64,000 bases of DNA from JAQVEB01 sp028698105 (GTDB lineage Bacteria > Bacteroidota > Bacteroidia > Bacteroidales > Dysgonomonadaceae): the NCBI GenBank assembly GCA_964293155.1, contig CAXYYA010000012.1, forward strand, positions 6,412-70,411, written 5' to 3'. Of this stretch, positions 33,689 through 42,487 are shown in pieces. A model generated the notes under the pieces. It was not told where the DNA came from. It did no database searches and saw nothing but the letters and a program-made list of their open reading frames with translations. The number at the start of each line of letters is the position of its first letter. Position 1 is the stretch's first letter. The translations under genes were made by a program, and so were the position numbers.

Positions 33689-35488
33689 ATGGCTGTTTTT
33701 CTTGTATATTTAGTAAAATCGACAATTTGTCTGACGGTATTTTCGGTTTTCTTCCGGTTGTTGCTGACGAAGGAAACATTCTTCCGTATTACAAGAATTG
33801 CGTTGATTTCAGGCTTAGTGGTGTGCAGCATTTTACCTTTTGTAAAGATCAGAACGAACCACACGTACTCGTTGCAACAGCCTGTTTTTCAATTGGAAGA
33901 AAGACTGTTATCCGAAAAAACAGTGAGAGGAAACAATACGGATGCCACAATAACGGAAAATTTGACACCCACTGCCGATGATCAGATGGCTATTCATCCG
34001 GCTACCGATGAAAATAACGCTAAAAACATGCCTCGGTACACCATTGTGATAATCGTTTACTGGATCGGTTTCAGTTTCATGATCGTACGTTTCGCGATAT
34101 CGCTTATTCGTATCTGTCAACTGATCTCAAAAAGCAGATTGATCAAGTCGGACGGATACACACTGGTCGTTACCTCCAAAGATGTTGTAGCGTTCAGTTT
34201 TTTCCGCTACATCGTTCTGTCGGAAAAAGATTACACGGATAATCCTGATGAAATTATCCTGCATGAACAAATGCACATGCGCCGCCGGCACAACCTGGAC
34301 ATCGTGTTTTCGGAACTATTTCTGACGTTGCATTGGTTTAACCCTATGGTTTGGTTGCTGTCCCGCGATTTACGTGAAATTCATGAGTACGAAGCCGATA
34401 ATGCGGTTATTCGCAAAGGCATCGATACCACAAAATATCAATTGTTGTTAGTTAAAAAGGCTGTTGGCGAAAGGCGCTTCACTTCCGTTGTCAACAGTTT
34501 TAATCAATCAAAAATTAAAAACAGAATTACTATGATGTTAAAAAAAGAATCCACCCGGTGGGCGCAACTCAAGGTGTTGTTTGTTGTGCCGTTGGCGGCT
34601 GTAATGCTCGCAGCATTTGCACAGCCCGCAGTTGAAAAGAAAACATCGGATATCCTTCAACAGGATAATCCCGAAAGTGTAGTGAAACAGGTGCAGTCCG
34701 ATCCGTACTTTTACTGGAATCAGGTGCAGGAGTATTGTGAGAAAAAGGGAATTGATCCGAAGAATATGAATCTTAAAGATATTGCGGCCCGTAAGCATCT
34801 AGTAGTTATGCTGATCAATTCGAAGAATCAAGTTTTGTATGAAAATGGCTCATCTACAGAGTGGTTTAAAACCCTCGAGGAGTCAAAAAGCGATGCATCG
34901 GTTCAGGCATTGAAAAAAATGATCGTAGAAACGATGGTAAAAAGTGAAGATAACCCTATTTTCTTTACTTTCCAAAGCGATAAATCCGCATCAACCAACT
35001 TCGTTGTTCATCTTATCAATACCACACTTCCAAAAGCATATGAAGCAGCGTTGCAAGAAGTTTCCGTAAAGACTAATACAACTGTAAATCAATTAAAAAA
35101 GGAGAAACCTCTGTTGCTTTTGTATGCTGATCCGAAAACGTATACCGGAAACGCAAATAATGAAGTGCGTTCCAAGGAAGAAATAAGTGAAACTTTTACG
35201 ATCAATACTTCAACTGAAAAAAATGGTAAAGAAGAGACGAGTTTCTGGAAAGTAATTCGAAAAAACACAGGAAATGATACTCAAACCGTAACCATCCGTC
35301 AGCAAATTTTATCCGGTAGTGAAGTGATCGAAGAAAAAAGTTCTTCGCCTTCGATGTTTAGCCCAACAGATATTGCATTGATAGGTGTTGGGACAGATAT
35401 GACCCAAGTCGATATTAATGGATTAAAAACTCATATTCTGGATAAAGGGTTTAAAGCGAAAGAAGTGTATTTTATTCTCAGTATGTAG
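33689..35488 (+). CDS. M56 (BlaR1-like) membrane metallopeptidase, second copy
   Basis: A 599-residue paralog of the preceding gene, beginning 12 bases after it. N-terminal helices, HEQMH at about residue 192, WFNPMVWLLSRDLREIHEYEAD and the fourth helix are all conserved. The C-terminal region is longer (about residues 325-599), again without a PBP domain. The two are clearly a tandem duplication that diverged in the periplasmic part, perhaps sensing different signals. An 11-bp-stem terminator follows. Confidence 0.88.
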   Translation: MAVFLVYLVKSTICLTVFSVFFRLLLTKETFFRITRIALISGLVVCSILPFVKIRTNHTYSLQQPVFQLEERLLSEKTVRGNNTDATITENLTPTADDQMAIHPATDENNAKNMPRYTIVIIVYWIGFSFMIVRFAISLIRICQLISKSRLIKSDGYTLVVTSKDVVAFSFFRYIVLSEKDYTDNPDEIILHEQMHMRRRHNLDIVFSELFLTLHWFNPMVWLLSRDLREIHEYEADNAVIRKGIDTTKYQLLLVKKAVGERRFTSVVNSFNQSKIKNRITMMLKKESTRWAQLKVLFVVPLAAVMLAAFAQPAVEKKTSDILQQDNPESVVKQVQSDPYFYWNQVQEYCEKKGIDPKNMNLKDIAARKHLVVMLINSKNQVLYENGSSTEWFKTLEESKSDASVQALKKMIVETMVKSEDNPIFFTFQSDKSASTNFVVHLINTTLPKAYEAALQEVSVKTNTTVNQLKKEKPLLLLYADPKTYTGNANNEVRSKEEISETFTINTSTEKNGKEETSFWKVIRKNTGNDTQTVTIRQQILSGSEVIEEKSSSPSMFSPTDIALIGVGTDMTQVDINGLKTHILDKGFKAKEVYFILSM

Positions 35489-35545
35489 TTTATTGAATTT
35501 GAAGCAGGTTCGCTAAGATATTTTTTAAAAAATATTGCAAACAGC

Positions 35546-35588
35546 AAACGGCCGGCAAAAGGCGCTTCACTTCCGTAGCCGGCCGTTT
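35546..35588 (+). terminator. Terminator after the M56 pair
   Basis: Perfect 11-bp stem AAACGGCCGGC/GCCGGCCGTTT with a 21-base loop and a short T-run. Nineteen bases of the loop (AAAGGCGCTTCACTTCCGT, 35558-35576) are identical to a segment inside the second M56 gene at 34470-34488. Confidence 0.8.
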
Positions 35589-35721
35589 TTCGTGGAAAAA
35601 TGTAAAAAAAGAATTACCACGATTTGAATTACAGACTACAAATCTAAAGAAATTTTTTATATATCGTGCATTTTTAACATCCTAAGCCGGCGACGAGGTT
35701 TTCTAAATCCGCTGCTTTTTG

Positions 35722-35729
35722 TATCTTTG
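35722..35729 (+). promoter_or_regulatory. -7 box of the double TonB_C gene
   Basis: TATCTTTG lies 46 bases before the preferred ATG at 35776. No convincing -33 TTG is present. Confidence 0.5.
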
Positions 35730-35775
35730 CAGCTAATTTCAGAAAAAATCATATAGCTTATAAATGTTACTCGGC

Positions 35776-36651
35776 ATGAACCTCAAAAAATATACAACCG
35801 TTTTAGGATTTATTCTTCTGTTTGCATACCTTGCTTCGCCGTCAGCCTATTCTCAAAAGAAAAGACAGCCGCTTCCCGTGCCTGATGGAGAAGAAGCTAT
35901 TGTAGAGGATCCGGACATTCCTCCGATGTTTACGGGAGGAACTGCTCAGATGCGAAATTTTATCTCGGTTATGCTGAAATATCCGCCCGAAGCTGCCGAA
36001 AATAATATTCAAGGCTTGGTTGTGCACACTTTTGTGGTAGAAAAAGATGGCACGCTATCGAATTTGGTATGTATTCACCATGCCGATTCGCTCCTCGATG
36101 CAGAGGCATTGCGTATTTTGAAGGCTATGCCGCCGTGGCGCCCCGGAAAGCTCAACGGCGAAGCCGTGCGGACGAAATCGTACGTACCGATGTATTTCCG
36201 GCTCAACAAATCGGCTCAAAGAAGAGCTGCCCAATCCTCAAGCGCAGCTTCCACGCCCGTTCCTACGCCCATAGCTAAAGCCGATTCTACCGTGTTTGAG
36301 AATAACGAGGTTTATACCATCGTGGATCAGATGCCTCAATATCCCGGGGGAGAAACAAAATTGGCGGAATTTCTCTCGGACAAAATGGAATATCCGGTAC
36401 AGGCGCGGCAGGAAGGCATTCAGGGCCGCATAACCTGCTCGTTTATCGTGGCAAAAGACGGAAGCATATCGAACATCGAAGTGGTGGACGGCGTGAATTC
36501 CGCTCTCAACGATGAAGCTGTTCGAATGCTCAGTTTGATGCCCAATTGGATACCGGGCATGAACAACGGCGAAAATGTAAACGTAAAGTGTCTGCTCCCC
36601 ATAGATTTCAAGATAGACGAGACGCCCATACCGCCTGTTACAACGGAATAA
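35776..36651 (+). CDS. Secreted protein with two TonB C-terminal domains
   Basis: A 291-residue protein. A signal peptide (LKKYTTVLGFILLFAYLASP, cleavage near AYSQ) replaces the usual single-helix TonB anchor. Two TonB_C domains follow: FISVMLKYPPEAAENNIQG...WRPGKLNGE and LAEFLSDKMEYPVQARQEGI...WIPGMNNGE, each about 90 residues, linked by a Ser/Ala/Pro stretch. In Bacteroidetes such domains are often fused to BlaR1-type peptidases; here they are a separate gene next to two of them. An upstream ATG at 35764 is possible. Classic energy transduction is doubtful without an inner-membrane anchor. Confidence 0.85.
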   Translation: MNLKKYTTVLGFILLFAYLASPSAYSQKKRQPLPVPDGEEAIVEDPDIPPMFTGGTAQMRNFISVMLKYPPEAAENNIQGLVVHTFVVEKDGTLSNLVCIHHADSLLDAEALRILKAMPPWRPGKLNGEAVRTKSYVPMYFRLNKSAQRRAAQSSSAASTPVPTPIAKADSTVFENNEVYTIVDQMPQYPGGETKLAEFLSDKMEYPVQARQEGIQGRITCSFIVAKDGSISNIEVVDGVNSALNDEAVRMLSLMPNWIPGMNNGENVNVKCLLPIDFKIDETPIPPVTTE

Positions 36652-36710
36652 GAAGTTTTACGGTACTTGCAACCGGAAGTCGCGAAAGAAAACATCTTTC
36701 GCGATTTTTT

Positions 36711-37325
36711 TTATGGCAACAACAGTTGAAATGTGCGCATTCCTTCGGAAGTATTTATGAACAGCCGGAAGGGAACGGCAGTCGTACTTCCCTGTACGCG
36801 CAGGCTGCTAAGCAAGAAAGAAGCGTATAGCTTTACGGGTGCTCCCGGCGGATCGTTGTTCGTGGAATGACTGAAATAGAGGTCAATGGTTGAAGATGAT
36901 GTGTCGCGGAGTAAGGCGATTAAGTGCGCCACGTTATGATATTCGATCTCAAGGATCATATTCAGGTAGTCGCCGCCCACCCAAACGCTTTGTATCTTTA
37001 CCGGGTCTTTGATCAGTTTTTCCGGAAAACCTTCGGTTTGAATGCTGCCTGTAAAAATATCGGTCACTTTGTTTATCTTCACCGTATCGCCATTGAGCGG
37101 CGAGTAATTCAGCACCACGCGCTGTCCGTTGTTGCCTGTATAATCTTTTAGTTCTTTGGGGATGAGGGTGCGTTGGTTATCGAGTTGAAAAGTGATCGAG
37201 GAAGCCGGTTTCAATACGGTCGCAAAATCAACGAAATAATTCTCGACACGTTCCGGCGCTTTCTCACAACCCGCAAGAAAGAGCAAAAAAGCAATATAAC
37301 CTATGGCAACCGATAATCTTTTCAC
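36711..37325 (-). CDS. NigD-like lipoprotein
   Basis: A 204-residue predicted lipoprotein (lipobox LFLAGC at about residues 15-20). The NigD-like layout is visible as an N-terminal strand-rich domain (YFVDFATVLKPASSITFQLD, RVVLNYSPL) and a C-terminal region with SVWVGGDYLNMILEIEY and LYFSHSTNNDPPGAP. Its start overlaps the stop of the acyltransferase gene by four bases, so translation is probably coupled. Function is unknown. Confidence 0.83.
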   Translation of the reverse strand: MKRLSVAIGYIAFLLFLAGCEKAPERVENYFVDFATVLKPASSITFQLDNQRTLIPKELKDYTGNNGQRVVLNYSPLNGDTVKINKVTDIFTGSIQTEGFPEKLIKDPVKIQSVWVGGDYLNMILEIEYHNVAHLIALLRDTSSSTIDLYFSHSTNNDPPGAPVKLYASFLLSSLRVQGSTTAVPFRLFINTSEGMRTFQLLLP

Positions 37326-38494
37326 AAAGCTGTTAAACTGCTAACCGATAACTGGTTTTTTACCGTGTTTCCGTACATTTCAATTATCTTTTCGCGCAGG
37401 AAAACGGGGTCTTTGTCGGGAATGTTTATTTTTTCGATCTGACCCTTTACGTACTGTTCAAACTGCAACTTATCGCTGCCGGTGTATTCCGATTGGAATT
37501 GCTGCGAATCGGTCATCAAATCGTACGCCACGTAATTGAACGGGAAAAATGCGTAATTTCCGTATATCTCGTCATCAATGGTTTTGGCCACAAATTCCAA
37601 CATCGCAGCCTTGTCTTTGGTCCCTTCCACTTCCTTCAGCCTGTCCGAAATTTCGTTACCGAAGGTAAAATGAACGCGTCCCTTGTATCCGTTGATGCCG
37701 GTGAGCATGTTTTCCAGGTCGTCGGCAGGCGTTTTTTTGTATTCGGGATTGTCGCGTTTTAGTTGGAACTCTTTGGCTTTCAGGTAATCGCAGGGGTCCA
37801 ACTCGTATGAAATAGCTAACGGAATAATATTCAGTTCCTGCAGCGTCTCAACGGGTTTTGAACTGTTGTGCAGGGTAAGCATTTTCAACAGGCTGGTTTG
37901 TGTGCGATCGCTGGAGTCTTTTGCGCGTCCTTCGCGCTGCGCAATCCAGATGGATTGGTCGCGTTGGGTTACGGTATGGTGAATGTAATCCGATAAATGT
38001 TTGGATGTTTGCAACATTTCGCGCATGGAAACGCTTCGTTTCACGATAAAACTTCTGTTCAACCGCACCAACGTGGTGATCCACGGATAGATCAACAAAT
38101 TATCGCCGATGGCGATTTCGGTTGTGTCCATCATTTTTGCGAACATGATCATGTTCAGAAACGCCGCATCCAACACAATATCTCTGTGGTTCGAAATAAT
38201 GAGGTGCGATGCTCCGTTTTCCGCATTGTCCCAATTGATGCCTTTCAGCTCTTTCGTTGTTTTTTCAATTAATCTGTTTACCGTGGGATAAATAATGTTT
38301 CGCTGAAAATTATCCACGGTTTTACAACTTCGCATGGCTGCGCTGAATTTTTCCCACGAAAACGGTTGTACAAGCGGTTCCACCGCTTTTCGGAATTTTT
38401 CGTCGGCGAGCAATTGCTCAATGGCTTCGGGCACTTCGCTGTCGAGAAACGGGCGAATATCATCGAAGTTGCTCAGTTGATCAGTTGTTTCCAT
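37322..38494 (-). CDS. 1-acyl-glycerol-3-phosphate acyltransferase-like protein
   Basis: A 390-residue PlsC-fold acyltransferase. The catalytic HxxxxD motif is visible as SNHRDIVLD (about residues 103-108), and RNxxFxxRxxx-type region NRSFIVKRSVSM follows, with REGRAKDS as the third motif. It is longer than typical PlsC (about 240), with N- and C-terminal helical extensions and no obvious membrane helices. It lies eight bases after ddl. Substrate class (lysophospholipid or ornithine/serine lipid) cannot be decided. Confidence 0.85.
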   Translation of the reverse strand: METTDQLSNFDDIRPFLDSEVPEAIEQLLADEKFRKAVEPLVQPFSWEKFSAAMRSCKTVDNFQRNIIYPTVNRLIEKTTKELKGINWDNAENGASHLIISNHRDIVLDAAFLNMIMFAKMMDTTEIAIGDNLLIYPWITTLVRLNRSFIVKRSVSMREMLQTSKHLSDYIHHTVTQRDQSIWIAQREGRAKDSSDRTQTSLLKMLTLHNSSKPVETLQELNIIPLAISYELDPCDYLKAKEFQLKRDNPEYKKTPADDLENMLTGINGYKGRVHFTFGNEISDRLKEVEGTKDKAAMLEFVAKTIDDEIYGNYAFFPFNYVAYDLMTDSQQFQSEYTGSDKLQFEQYVKGQIEKINIPDKDPVFLREKIIEMYGNTVKNQLSVSSLTAL

Positions 38495-38502
38495 GTTATA
38501 TC

Positions 38503-39486
38503 TTATTTGTTGATTTTTTCGTATTCAAATTCGATAATTTCGCTCAACACGCCCATCATGGTGAGGTTTGCCGCGGCAACCTGTTGCGGAATGAAACTCG
38601 TAGGCGTCATTCCCGGGGTGGTGTTCACTTCCAGCAAAACCGGACGGTTGCCGGGAATAATAAAATCCACACGGATAATGCCTTTCGCATCAATCAGGTT
38701 GTAAATTATTTCGGTCTCACGCTGGATTTCGCGGGTTAGTTCGTCCGATATCCGGGCGGGCGTAATTTCTTCCACTTGGCCTTTATATTTGGCGTTGTAA
38801 TCGAAAAACTCGTTGCGGGTAACCACTTCGGTGACCGGCAAAACGTGCACGCCGCTTTCGGTTTTGTAGCATCCGCACGTAACTTCGGTGCCGGAAATAA
38901 AACTTTCTATCATCACTTCCGGTGCTTCAACGAATGCCTCATCAATAGCCGTTTGCAAATGGCCCGATTCCTTTACTTTTGTTGTTGCGTAGCTTGAGCC
39001 GCCCACGTTCGGTTTCACAAAAACGGGAAGCCCCAGTTGTTCAATTATCTGCTGTACGTCGTAACGGGTATCGCGTCTCAAGACGATCGAGGAGGCAACG
39101 TCGAAATTGAAACTTTTGAGAAAATTATTGCACGTGAACTTGTTGAATGTGAGCGCGGAAGCCAACACTCCGCAGTTGGAGTAGGGGATGCGCAGCATAT
39201 CGAAATAGCCTTGCAGTTTTCCGTCCTCGCCGGGCGTTCCGTGAATGGTGATATAGGCAAAATCGAATTTCGTTGTCCATCCGTTGGATGTGAAACTGAA
39301 ATCGTTCCTGTCAACAGGATAAATGCTTCCCTGATGCTCCACTTCCCACGATTCACGGTCAATCTTTACCTTGAAAACGTTGTATTTCTCTTTATCCATA
39401 AACGAACAAATGCCTGCGGCACTTCTCTCTGAAACTTCTTTTTCAGAAGAATATCCTCCCCAAATAACGGCAACATTCTTTTTCAT
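38503..39486 (-). CDS. ddl: D-alanine--D-alanine ligase
   Basis: ATP-grasp enzyme that makes the D-Ala-D-Ala dipeptide of peptidoglycan. The 327-residue protein shows GGYSSEKEVS at the N-terminus, the HGTPGEDGKLQG loop, KPNVGGSSYATTKV for ATP and RVDFIIPGNRPVLLEVNTTPGMT with the metal ligands. It is third in the PASTA-rluD-ddl-acyltransferase-NigD cluster. Confidence 0.96.
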   Translation of the reverse strand: MKKNVAVIWGGYSSEKEVSERSAAGICSFMDKEKYNVFKVKIDRESWEVEHQGSIYPVDRNDFSFTSNGWTTKFDFAYITIHGTPGEDGKLQGYFDMLRIPYSNCGVLASALTFNKFTCNNFLKSFNFDVASSIVLRRDTRYDVQQIIEQLGLPVFVKPNVGGSSYATTKVKESGHLQTAIDEAFVEAPEVMIESFISGTEVTCGCYKTESGVHVLPVTEVVTRNEFFDYNAKYKGQVEEITPARISDELTREIQRETEIIYNLIDAKGIIRVDFIIPGNRPVLLEVNTTPGMTPTSFIPQQVAAANLTMMGVLSEIIEFEYEKINK

Positions 39487-39505
39487 TCTTTCCTTTGTGA
39501 TCGTA

Positions 39506-40603
39506 CTAAAGTTGTTCTTTTATTTCGCGGGCGCTGGTGTAAATGCGCCATTTTTTGATTACTTCCTGCATGTCTTCGGGCAGTTCGCTCTCGAAAAACA
39601 TTTCTTCGCCCGTACGCGGATGCACAAATCCCAGCGTTTGCGCATGCAAACATTGACGCGGACAGGCCACAAAACAGTTGTAAACAAACTGTTTGTATTT
39701 CACATACCGCGTTCCGCGAAGGATTTCGTTGCCGCCGTAGCGTGCGTCGTTAAAAAGCGTATGCCCGATGTGTTTCATGTGAACGCGAATCTGGTGGGTG
39801 CGCCCGGTTTCCAGGCGGCATTCAACCAGCGTTACGTAGCCGAACCGTTCGATAACACGGTAATGTGTTACGGCCGGCTTTCCCATTTCTGCGTCGGGAA
39901 AAACGCGCATCAGCATGCGGTCTTTCGGATCGCGGCCGATGTTGCCTTCAATGCGTCCTTCGTCTTTTTCAACGTTTCCCCACACCAGGGCAACGTATTG
40001 TCTTTGAGTTGTTTTGTTGTAAAACTGTACCGATAAGTTGGTTTTTGCATCGGGCGTTTTAGCGATGAGCAGCAACCCCGATGTATCTTTATCTATGCGG
40101 TGCACCAATCCCAGCCGGGGGTCATCAATATTAATGCTTTTATCGTAATTTAAGTAATACGCGATAGCGTTCACGAGCGTTCCGGTGTAATTGCCGTGTC
40201 CGGGATGCACCACCATGCCGGGCGGTTTGTTTACTACCAACAGGTCGTCGTCTTCATAAACGATATTGAGCGGAATGTTTTCGGGGATAATCTCCAACTC
40301 GTGGCGCGGCCGGTCCATCACAATGGAGATCACATCCAACGGTTTAACCTTGTAGCTCGATTTTACGGGCGTGTTGTTCACCAGAATGCAATCGGCGTCG
40401 GCAGCCTGCTGTATCCGGTTACGGGAAATGCCTTCGATGCGGTCGGATAAAAACTTATCGATCCGTAGCAGACGCTGTCCTTTATCCGCTATGAACCGAT
40501 AATGTTCGTATTTTTGATTTTCTTCTGAAGATGAACTGACTATTTCGTCGTCATCTTCTTCCGAAAAATCATTTATGTCATCGAAATCTTCTTTCAACGT
40601 CAT
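39506..40603 (-). CDS. RluA-family 23S rRNA pseudouridine synthase (RluD-like)
   Basis: A 365-residue protein with an acidic N-terminal extension, an S4 RNA-binding domain (RIDKFLSDRIEGISRNRIQQ, about residues 45-105) and a catalytic domain with the family motif HRIDKDTSGLLLIAK (Asp is the nucleophile) and the GRTHQIRVH segment. It resembles RluD, but the exact rRNA positions cannot be read from sequence. It follows the PASTA gene by seven bases. Confidence 0.93.
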   Translation of the reverse strand: MTLKEDFDDINDFSEEDDDEIVSSSSEENQKYEHYRFIADKGQRLLRIDKFLSDRIEGISRNRIQQAADADCILVNNTPVKSSYKVKPLDVISIVMDRPRHELEIIPENIPLNIVYEDDDLLVVNKPPGMVVHPGHGNYTGTLVNAIAYYLNYDKSINIDDPRLGLVHRIDKDTSGLLLIAKTPDAKTNLSVQFYNKTTQRQYVALVWGNVEKDEGRIEGNIGRDPKDRMLMRVFPDAEMGKPAVTHYRVIERFGYVTLVECRLETGRTHQIRVHMKHIGHTLFNDARYGGNEILRGTRYVKYKQFVYNCFVACPRQCLHAQTLGFVHPRTGEEMFFESELPEDMQEVIKKWRIYTSAREIKEQL

Positions 40604-40610
40604 TTTTTAT

Positions 40611-41324
40611 TTAGAAAAATGATTCGTCAATGGCTGTGTTGTTATTCTCTGTGCTGCTATCCTGTTTTTTACGAACCGGTTGAGGGTCAATGATGATTTC
40701 ACCGGAATCTGTACGGTGAACCTGATCGGGTGGTATCACGTACTCGTCGTTCACCATCAGCGAATCGGTTTCCTGGCCGCTTCCAACGACCAACTTCAAA
40801 GGCGAACCGGCCGGAACTTTTTCATCGGGACGCAACGTCCTCCCGCGGTATTCAACCGCTAGAACCAGCCCTGAATATTCCGAAGGAATTTCTTCTATCG
40901 TTAATTGATTGAACCCCATTGATATGAGTAAGGCCTGCGCCTGACGCGACGAGTAATCAACAAGCCCGGGCACAGATATTTGCTGCGGGTTTTTGGAATA
41001 GACCGAAACGTAAATGGGGCGTCCTTTTTTTACGTTGCTTTTTGCATCGGGTGTTTGTTCAATGATGGCACCCGGTACGGCCTCTTTTCGGTAAATGGAA
41101 TCCACGATCTGCAAATGCAATCCCCGCGATTTGAGGATGGCTTTGGCTTCCTCCACCTGCAGTCCGTCGAGTTTGGGGACTGCGATATTTTGATTGTGGC
41201 GCGTGTACACCTTCAGAAAAAGGAGTGAAAGTACTACCATTGCGGCGCCGGTTATTATGATAATCAGAAGGTTCTTAAGAACGCTGTTTCCGAAATAGTT
41301 CTTTTTTTGTTGTTTTGTATTCAT
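40611..41324 (-). CDS. Membrane-anchored PASTA-domain protein
   Basis: A 237-residue protein with one N-terminal helix (about residues 15-38) and two clear PASTA domains (VPKLDGLQVEEAKAIL and VPGLVDYSSRQAQALL) plus a partial third ending at VVGSG. PASTA domains bind muropeptides or beta-lactam-like ligands in other systems. There is no kinase or PBP domain here. It heads the envelope-biogenesis cluster on the minus strand and has its own -7 box. Confidence 0.9.
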   Translation of the reverse strand: MNTKQQKKNYFGNSVLKNLLIIIITGAAMVVLSLLFLKVYTRHNQNIAVPKLDGLQVEEAKAILKSRGLHLQIVDSIYRKEAVPGAIIEQTPDAKSNVKKGRPIYVSVYSKNPQQISVPGLVDYSSRQAQALLISMGFNQLTIEEIPSEYSGLVLAVEYRGRTLRPDEKVPAGSPLKLVVGSGQETDSLMVNDEYVIPPDQVHRTDSGEIIIDPQPVRKKQDSSTENNNTAIDESFF

Positions 41325-41353
41325 AAGAGTTACAATAACATATAATTATAGCA

Positions 41354-41361
41354 CAAAGATA
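41354..41361 (-). promoter_or_regulatory. -7 box of the PASTA-rluD-ddl cluster
   Basis: The minus strand reads TATCTTTG, 29 bases before the ATG at 41324. No clear -33 TTG is seen at the usual distance. Confidence 0.5.
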
Positions 41362-41471
41362 GAAAAAAAATAAATCGGGCGATGTATAATGACTATTTTA
41401 GTATGTTAAGTGCTGTAAAAATAAAAAATGATTATGTTTACCCGTAATATCTCCTAAATACAATACTTTTT

Positions 41472-41647
41472 CTAACCCCTCCCCGCATTTGCGGTACTCC
41501 CAGCCTCTCCTCTAACTCCTCTCCACAAGGAGAGAAGAATACGGGCAGCAGTCAATCAAGCCATCCAAAAGTCTCTCCAAACTAATGTTTGACCTATTTC
41601 TCTCTCTTTTGGAGAGAGTACCCGAAGGGGGAGTGAGGTTAGGGGAG
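41472..41647. repeat. MITE-like repeat family B, copy at 41.5 kb
   Basis: A 176-bp unit beginning CTAACCCCTCCCC and ending GTGAGGTTAGGGG, so its ends are inverted. Read on the minus strand, about 130 bp (TACTCTCTCCAAAAG... to ...GAGGAGAGGCTGGGA) align with the copy at 53590-53742, including the shared core CTGCCCGTATTCTTCTCTCC versus CTGCCCGTGCTCCTCTCTC. Confidence 0.8.
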
Positions 41648-41898
41648 TCCCGATAGCTCGTATGTTTACAAATTCATTTACTAATGATGAATTTTGATAA
41701 ATATCTGATTTTGAGTTATTTTAGATTTCTCACTTCGTTCGAAATGACAACCGCAGATAGTTGGGCATCAAGTCAGTTGTCATGCGGAAAAATAACGTAT
41801 CACTCTTTTCCCATCATCGGGAGAATGCGCTTTGCGGTGAAACTCGCCCGCCTTTCGGCAGAAACCGCGTAGTGCTTAAACTTTACTCATCATAAATA

Positions 41899-41937
41899 AA
41901 AAAAGCAGGAATATGTGTGTCATATTCTTGCTTTTTT
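41899..41937. terminator. Terminator after rpmH
   Basis: Stem AAAAAAGCAGGAATATG/CATATTCTTGCTTTTTT (one mismatch) with a 5-base loop; on the minus strand it follows the rpmH stop at 41960 and ends in a T-run. Confidence 0.85.
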
Positions 41938-41959
41938 AAAAAAGACAGATGCTTATTTC

Positions 41960-42106
41960 TTAAAACTCATCCGATACGGACAATCTCGCCCTTCCTTTTG
42001 CACGGCGCGAAGCCAGCACTTTACGGCCGTTTTTCGATGCCATCCGCGAGCGGAATCCGTGTTTGTTTTTTCTCTTTCTTACAGAGGGTTGAAATGTTCT
42101 TTTCAT
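41960..42106 (-). CDS. rpmH: 50S ribosomal protein L34
   Basis: A 48-residue strongly basic ribosomal protein. It opens with MKRTFQPSVRKRKNKHGFRS and continues with RMASKNGRKVLASRRAKGR, which is the L34 signature. The longer frame starting at 42181 is ignored because family members begin at MKRTFQPS and the promoter lies in between. No dnaA, rnpA or yidC gene is next to it here. Confidence 0.96.
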   Translation of the reverse strand: MKRTFQPSVRKRKNKHGFRSRMASKNGRKVLASRRAKGRARLSVSDEF

Positions 42107-42150
42107 CTTTATAATGGTTTTTGTTGTATCTTCCTTTAATTTACGGGGTG

Positions 42151-42181
42151 CAAAATTAGGGTTATTTTTTGAATTATACAA
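42151..42181 (-). promoter_or_regulatory. Promoter of rpmH
   Basis: On the minus strand TTG (42181-42179), a 20-base spacer and TAATTTTG (42158-42151), followed by a leader of about 45 bases. Confidence 0.65.
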
Positions 42182-42293
42182 TTTTTTGCGCTCTTTCTTT
42201 TGATTTAAGCTGCAAGATTCGTTTATTTTCGCAGTAATTTCACCGTATTGGGACCACAGGCGGGAGAAATTTATTAAAAAACGAAAGAAAAGT

Positions 42294-42324
42294 TTTGCGG
42301 TTAGAGAAAAAGGTTCTATATTTG
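42294..42324 (+). promoter_or_regulatory. Promoter of tRNA-Glu and rpsT
   Basis: TTTG (42294-42297), exactly 19 bases, then TATATTTG (42317-42324). This is the clearest full consensus match in the window and lies about 55 bases before the mature tRNA 5' end. Confidence 0.8.
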
Positions 42325-42378
42325 CACCCGCAAATTGAGGGAAGCATTATTCGCAAGGATATAAAGACCTGATAAAAA

Positions 42379-42450
42379 GGCCGATTCGTCTATCGGTTAG
42401 GACGCAAGATTTTCATTCTTGAAAGAGGGGTTCGATTCCCCTATCGGCTA
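42379..42450 (+). tRNA. tRNA-Glu (anticodon TTC)
   Basis: A 72-base cloverleaf: acceptor GGCCGAT/ATCGGCT (first pair G-U, as is usual for Bacteroidetes tRNA-Glu), D-arm with GGTTAGGAC, anticodon stem CAAGA/TCTTG with loop TTTTCAT and anticodon TTC at 42412-42414, and T-arm GGGGTTCGATTCCCC. CCA is not encoded; the discriminator is A. The rpsT gene follows 37 bases later and is probably co-transcribed. Confidence 0.96.
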
Positions 42451-42487
42451 CACAAAAAACAAAGCAAAAAAAAGGACAGTCAAGATT

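Larger units (their letters stand above)
41325..41898. other. Gene-free region with a family B element and remnants
   Basis: Apart from the PASTA promoter box (41354) and a family B MITE-like element (41472-41647), a short text CACTTCGTTCGAAATGACA at about 41731 resembles the interior of the 151-bp MITE-like element (CACTTCGTTCAACATGACA), suggesting a decayed fragment. The short ORFs here look non-coding. Confidence 0.65.
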
